Below are positions 14,417-17,599 of a stretch of DNA of 17,599 nucleotides, piece by piece (the first letter of the stretch is position 1; every line of letters starts with the position of its first letter). A program made the translations under genes and the position numbers. The notes beneath the pieces are model-generated. The model saw only the letters and a list, made by a program, of their open reading frames with translations, did no database searches and was not told where the DNA came from. The DNA comes from Triparma columacea (lineage: Eukaryota; Sar; Bolidophyceae; Parmales; Triparmaceae), in NCBI GenBank assembly GCA_030267965.1, contig BRYA01000931.1, positions 6,484-24,082 of the forward strand, read 5' to 3'.

Positions 14417-16752
14417 ATGTCGTCCGTTGCGCCCGATCCCCTGAATCGTCTGAAGCTTTGTATTTCCTTCATATTTAATAATGTCGACCTATTGCTTATC
14501 GTCCTGAATACATGGTCCCTCTGCAACTCCCTGACATACGAGTCCAACTACGTCCCGTGGAGGACCGTTGTGAGCCCAACATACGACAATGGAGGGGACG
14601 AGAAGTTGACAACCTTCAGGGAATGGTTTCCGTACCTGAAAAACCAAAGCAATTATAACCACTTGGAACCCAACCCATATGATGAAAGGGATCTGTACCA
14701 GTGCGACAGCCAGTCAATGTACGACGCCTTCAACAGCGGCGACGGGGAGGTGAGAGAGAGAGAGAGAGATTGTGAGAAAAGAAACCAATAAAATGTCACC
14801 TTTCTCTAACCCGCCCACCACCAATAAAATGTCACCTTTCTCTAACCCGCCCACCCAGTTCCTTAGAGTTATTCCCGAGTATTACGACGTCTCTGATATG
14901 AAGTGCCTTAACGAAGTCATGCAAGCTTCGGACATGGACTCAATCTTCCTCCCCACGATCCTCCCCCTCTTCATCGTCGTCCTCCTAACCCTAGCCTACA
15001 AGTTCCTAAAGTCCGAGCTCTGGAACCACTCCTACGGCACCTGGGGCCACGTCACCGCCATGGTAAACGTTCGTAACTACGCCCTCTACCGTTGCCTCCT
15101 CGTTCTCATCCTCGCCCTGGCTGCCAACGCCGTGGCGTTCGCTGTGGGGACGGGGAGCGCCTGGGATAACCCTGACTTTGTTATTATCTTTGTTGTCAGC
15201 GTAGTCAACATTCTTAACTCGTACTCCTCGCTGCGTAGCCACACCGACGCCACACTTGAGGTCGGGGCTGTCGCAGACACCATAAAAATCGGTTCTCTCA
15301 AGCTCCACAGCAAGGTCGAGACGGTAATGGAGGCTATGGAGGACGGTATTATGGTGATGCTAACAACCGGTCACGACACCATGCTAACGCACGAGCTCAA
15401 GGTGTCAGAGTCGGACTGCCTCAAGCTCAAGGAGTGCTTGCTTGGTGGGGGGGTCGTTGAGAGACACTCCGTTATGGCGTACCTAAGGAGCGGGGGGAAA
15501 TCATCGACGCCGAAGAAGATCGAGGGGTGGGAAAACGAGCAGGCAGAGGGCGAGGAAGGGGAGGGCGAGAAAGGGGGGGGAGGGTGGGCCAAAAAACTAG
15601 GAAGCTTCGTGTGCGCACAGGGGACGTTCTTCATCGCGATGCTTAACCTCTTTGGACTCGTTTGGGAGGTATCGATGGACTGGATTGAGAACAACTTCGT
15701 AGCGTCCTTCCCGCAGTTCATTTGGGAGGACCAACATTGGGATACCACCAATGAACTGTGGTTCACAAACGGTACCATGGACGGGACGGCGGAGGTCGTG
15801 TTTAAGACAACAATGGATACCTTGACTATGGACAAGTGTCGAAGGACCGGGTTCGCTTGGGACCAGTTCCTCGGTAAGCCGTTTGGGGGCCTGTGCGGGA
15901 ACCCAGGTGTCGCTGTTATCATCCTCCTCGTCCTGAACCTCTCCATCCTCCTCGCCATATTCTTCATTGCCTACATAAGCGAGGTGCACAGTCTAGAGTA
16001 CGGGACGTTCGGGTTCGTACAAAGCATCTCGGACGCACCTAAGGACGCGAAGTATCGGAGGACGGTTAAATTTGTTATTGTACTCTCTGCATGCTGTGCC
16101 ATATACGCGCTATACTTCGACGATAACACCTGCGCATGGTGGAATACCGACGAATATTGCAACCCCTTTGACTGGCAGAAAGGTGAGAGTTTCGTGGAAT
16201 GGGGGAAGGAATGCAGGAATGCAGCTTCCCCTAGCTTGCCCCCCCCCGCCTCCCCCCCCCGCAGGGGCACCTAAACCTTACAAATTTCTTCCCCCGTTCG
16301 CCCAACCCGCCCTTGCAGGACAACTAATAATAATGGGTTGGTTCAACACAGCCAATATCCTCTTCTCCACCCTCCGCGCATCCAAGACGAAGCTCGCGCA
16401 CTCCCCCTTGGCGTCAGGTATAAGGATCCCGAAGATGCATGTATGGGAGAACCCTAAGGTTATATACGAGTTAATTCAGGACGGTCTTATGATGTATATA
16501 GCCAAGGGTGACTTAACGATTTTGCAGGGAAGACTGGGCATGAAGAAGAAGGATGTGGACGAACTTGTGGAGGCAATTAGCAGCATGGAGGTACATCGGG
16601 ACTTCTACTCGGGGAGACTTAAGGTATCACACCCGGAGACTAAGAGGAAGGGAGCGAGCAAGAAGGATTTAGAAGCGAAGGGGAAATTTCAAAAGGTTGA
16701 AACGGAACGAGAACCTGGGGTGGGAGGTAGAGAAGACGATAACCAGCTTTGA
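14417..16752 (+). CDS. Multipass membrane protein of unknown family (three exons)
   Basis: Not recognised. Exons 14417-14749, 14859-16182 and 16319-16752 join into 696 residues. Donors are GTGAGA for both introns; acceptors are CACCCAG and CTTGCAG. Hydrophobic segments in the spliced protein: ~12-34, ~140-159, ~188-208, ~216-234, ~363-383, ~460-484, ~513-531, and a weaker one near 553-570. Between the fourth and fifth lies a soluble region (~235-362) with helical, charged sequence and a Glu/Gly linker; between the fifth and sixth is a Trp/Asn/Asp-rich loop with Cys, probably lumenal or extracellular, and a second short Cys/Trp-rich loop (DDNTCAWWNTDEYCNPFDW) follows the seventh. The ~125-residue C-terminus is soluble and Lys-rich at its end. 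It could be a channel, transporter or receptor-like protein; no diagnostic motif decides. An alternative intron-2 acceptor adds 18 in-frame residues. Confidence 0.8.
14750..14858 (+). other. Intron 1 of the multipass gene, made mostly of simple and tandem repeats
   Basis: The intron opens with GT followed by nine GA dinucleotides (14752-14769), so the donor is embedded in a microsatellite. Its 3' part is a perfect tandem duplication of a 36-bp unit (14784-14819 and 14820-14855). Each copy carries a branch-like CTAAC and a pyrimidine tract, but only the second is followed by the acceptor CAG. Confidence 0.85.
14784..14855 (+). repeat. 36-bp perfect tandem duplication, two copies
   Basis: The two units are identical base for base. 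Each contains AATAAAATG, a C/T-rich stretch and CTAAC. Perfect identity inside an intron suggests a recent event, for example replication slippage. Confidence 0.95.
16183..16318 (+). other. Intron 2 of the multipass gene with two in-frame acceptor choices
   Basis: Donor GTGAGA at 16183. Two acceptors follow pyrimidine-rich DNA: CCCCCGCAG ending at 16264 (82-nt intron) and CCCTTGCAG ending at 16318 (136-nt intron). Both restore the same phase, and the 54 nt between them are stop-free, so isoforms differing by 18 Pro/Phe/Ala-rich residues are possible. The downstream acceptor is chosen here because a CCCAACCC word with a pyrimidine-rich tract precedes it, but the evidence is slight. Confidence 0.65.
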
Positions 16753-16930
16753 GAATTGGGGGAGACAAAGAGGGGGGCTGACCATGAGACGATGTTGGCG
16801 ATGATAATACCGATAAGTGTTGGAACTTTCCTTGCGAAACCGCACTCTTTCCATTTTATTATCTCTTTCTCGGATGAGAGGAGAAGGAGTCCAAGAACAA
16901 ATCTCAAAGATTTCTGTAGTGTGGCATAAA
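16753..16930 (+). promoter_or_regulatory. Short head-to-tail intergenic region
   Basis: This 178-bp gap runs from the stop of the multipass gene to the preferred start at 16931. It holds the 3' end of one gene and the promoter of the next. Base composition shifts sharply from GC-rich to AT-rich here. There is no AATAAA on the plus strand. Confidence 0.4.
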
Positions 16931-17599
16931 ATGCATCCATTTGTACGTGTAGTTGTATTATTATGTGTAATATCTCCTTTATCAATATCATTGAGTGTAA
17001 AAGTGTCCTCTTTATCAAATAAAGCACTACCATGGGAGAATGTCAAGGCCGGGAGGATAATGATTGTCGACAACTTTTTGCCTCAAGATCTTCTAATTAG
17101 ATTAAAGAATGATTCACGTGACTTATATAACAAAGGATTGTTTATACCTGACGCATTAGCTAAATATAGTAGCGTTAATACAGAGAAATCAACCACAAAA
17201 GCCTCATTCAACAAATCCAGAGACAGGACAGGTAAGTTGAGGGGACAAGGGGGGATGGTTACACAGACAAACGTTACACAGACAAACTCAACAAAGAGAA
17301 AAAGAAAGGAAGAAGAAGGGCAAGAAGGAATGAAGACCTTCAAGGAGCACAATGAGGAACATTCAAGCACACTCTAAGCTCGCCCTTCTCCCTACTCCCC
17401 CTTCACAGTCCTCCCTTGTTACATCCCTTCCTCAAAGCATCTCGGTGCATTCGTCGATCCAACCGTAGGTGATTCAACCGCCCGTTCCCAGCTCCATTCA
17501 ATAATCGAGGATCTCCGTATCCTCGCCTCCACCACCCTCTCCCGTCCCGATCTCTCCCATCCCCCTGTTACATGGTCATCTTTATCTAAGTCGGATACA
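16931..17599 (+). CDS. N-terminal part of a putative secreted 2-oxoglutarate/Fe(II) dioxygenase-like protein (3' truncated by the window)
   Basis: Exon 1 is 16931-17231; a GTAAGT donor follows and a CCTTCACAG acceptor ends at 17408; exon 2 runs open to the right edge. The start at 16931 gives a hydrophobic signal-like segment (residues ~5-22). The block GRIMIVDNFLPQDLLIRLKNDSRDLYNKGLF (41-71) resembles the opening of prolyl-4-hydroxylase-like dioxygenases, and exon 2 encodes LHSIIEDLRILASTTLSRP, like the helix before the double-stranded beta-helix. The iron-binding HxD...H residues would lie beyond the window, so the assignment rests on the N-terminal pattern only. Reading through without splicing gives a Lys/Glu-rich tail and a stop at 17377; an upstream ATG at 16817 is also in frame. 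The first half of exon 1 is AT-rich compared with all neighbours. Confidence 0.55.
17232..17408 (+). other. Intron of the dioxygenase-like gene
   Basis: GTAAGT donor, a purine-rich body containing direct ACACAGACAAAC repeats near 17261-17286, and a pyrimidine-rich 3' end with TTCACAG. It is 177 nt, the longest intron I can define here. The frame continues after splicing to the window edge without a stop. Confidence 0.7.

Noticed and set aside
14772..14858. Protein start at the ATG at 14772 for the membrane gene
   Set aside because: This ATG lies in intron 1 within repeat DNA. Exon 1 from 14417 has coding character, a hydrophobic segment, and a donor and acceptor in matching phase.
16072..16318. 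Coding start for the last membrane-gene exon at 16072
   Set aside because: The frame from 16072 overlaps exon 2 in a different phase and yields non-hydrophobic Pro-rich sequence; only the part after the intron-2 acceptor continues the protein.
1..17599. CRISPR arrays, insertion sequences, transposon ends, viral genes or bacterial operons
   Set aside because: No regularly spaced repeats, transposase, integrase or capsid-like sequences were seen. Genes have introns and alternate strands in a eukaryotic manner.

Overview
The window is nuclear DNA from a eukaryote with compact genes. It has short spliceosomal introns (80-180 nt, GT(G/A)AG donors, pyrimidine-rich CAG acceptors), no operons, and two eukaryote-type tRNA genes with internal A and B boxes. 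Gene-dense GC-rich coding, long C or G runs, an Orai-like channel and an AP2-like domain outside plants suggest a unicellular stramenopile microalga (bolidophyte or parmalean-like). That placement is inference from gene content, not from a marker gene.

Layout. 1-8413 (+): a giant single-exon stretch of 2790 codons, probably the last exon of a larger gene. It encodes a degenerate protein kinase domain with a long insert, a helical-repeat middle, and a C-terminal series of EF-hand-like segments ending in one good EF-hand. 8626-10131 (-): a five-exon GMP reductase gene, convergent with the first gene. 10568-10640 and 10818-10890 (+): two identical tRNA-Arg(CCG) genes inside a diverged tandem duplication of roughly 250-300 bp. 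11223-12086 (-): a four-helix Orai/CRAC-like channel. 12243-13307 (+): an apparent fusion of a FAIM-like beta-sandwich with an AP2-like DNA-binding domain, divergent from the channel. 13371-14285 (-): a rhomboid serine protease with an intact Ser-His dyad, tail-to-tail with the FAIM-AP2 gene across about 63 bp. 14417-16752 (+): a three-exon, seven- or eight-pass membrane protein of unknown family, divergent from the rhomboid gene. 16931 to the right edge (+): the 5' part of a gene for a secreted or ER-directed protein that resembles the start of a 2-oxoglutarate/Fe(II) dioxygenase.

The genes do not form an evident pathway. A loose theme is membrane and calcium biology: an Orai-like channel, an EF-hand pseudokinase, a multipass membrane protein and an intramembrane protease. 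The organisation is alternating strands with very short shared promoters and shared 3' regions, typical of compact protist genomes. The least ordinary items are the FAIM-AP2 fusion, the pseudokinase/EF-hand giant, the unassigned multipass protein with unstable intron repeats and alternative in-frame acceptors, and a possible start codon split by an intron in the Orai-like gene.
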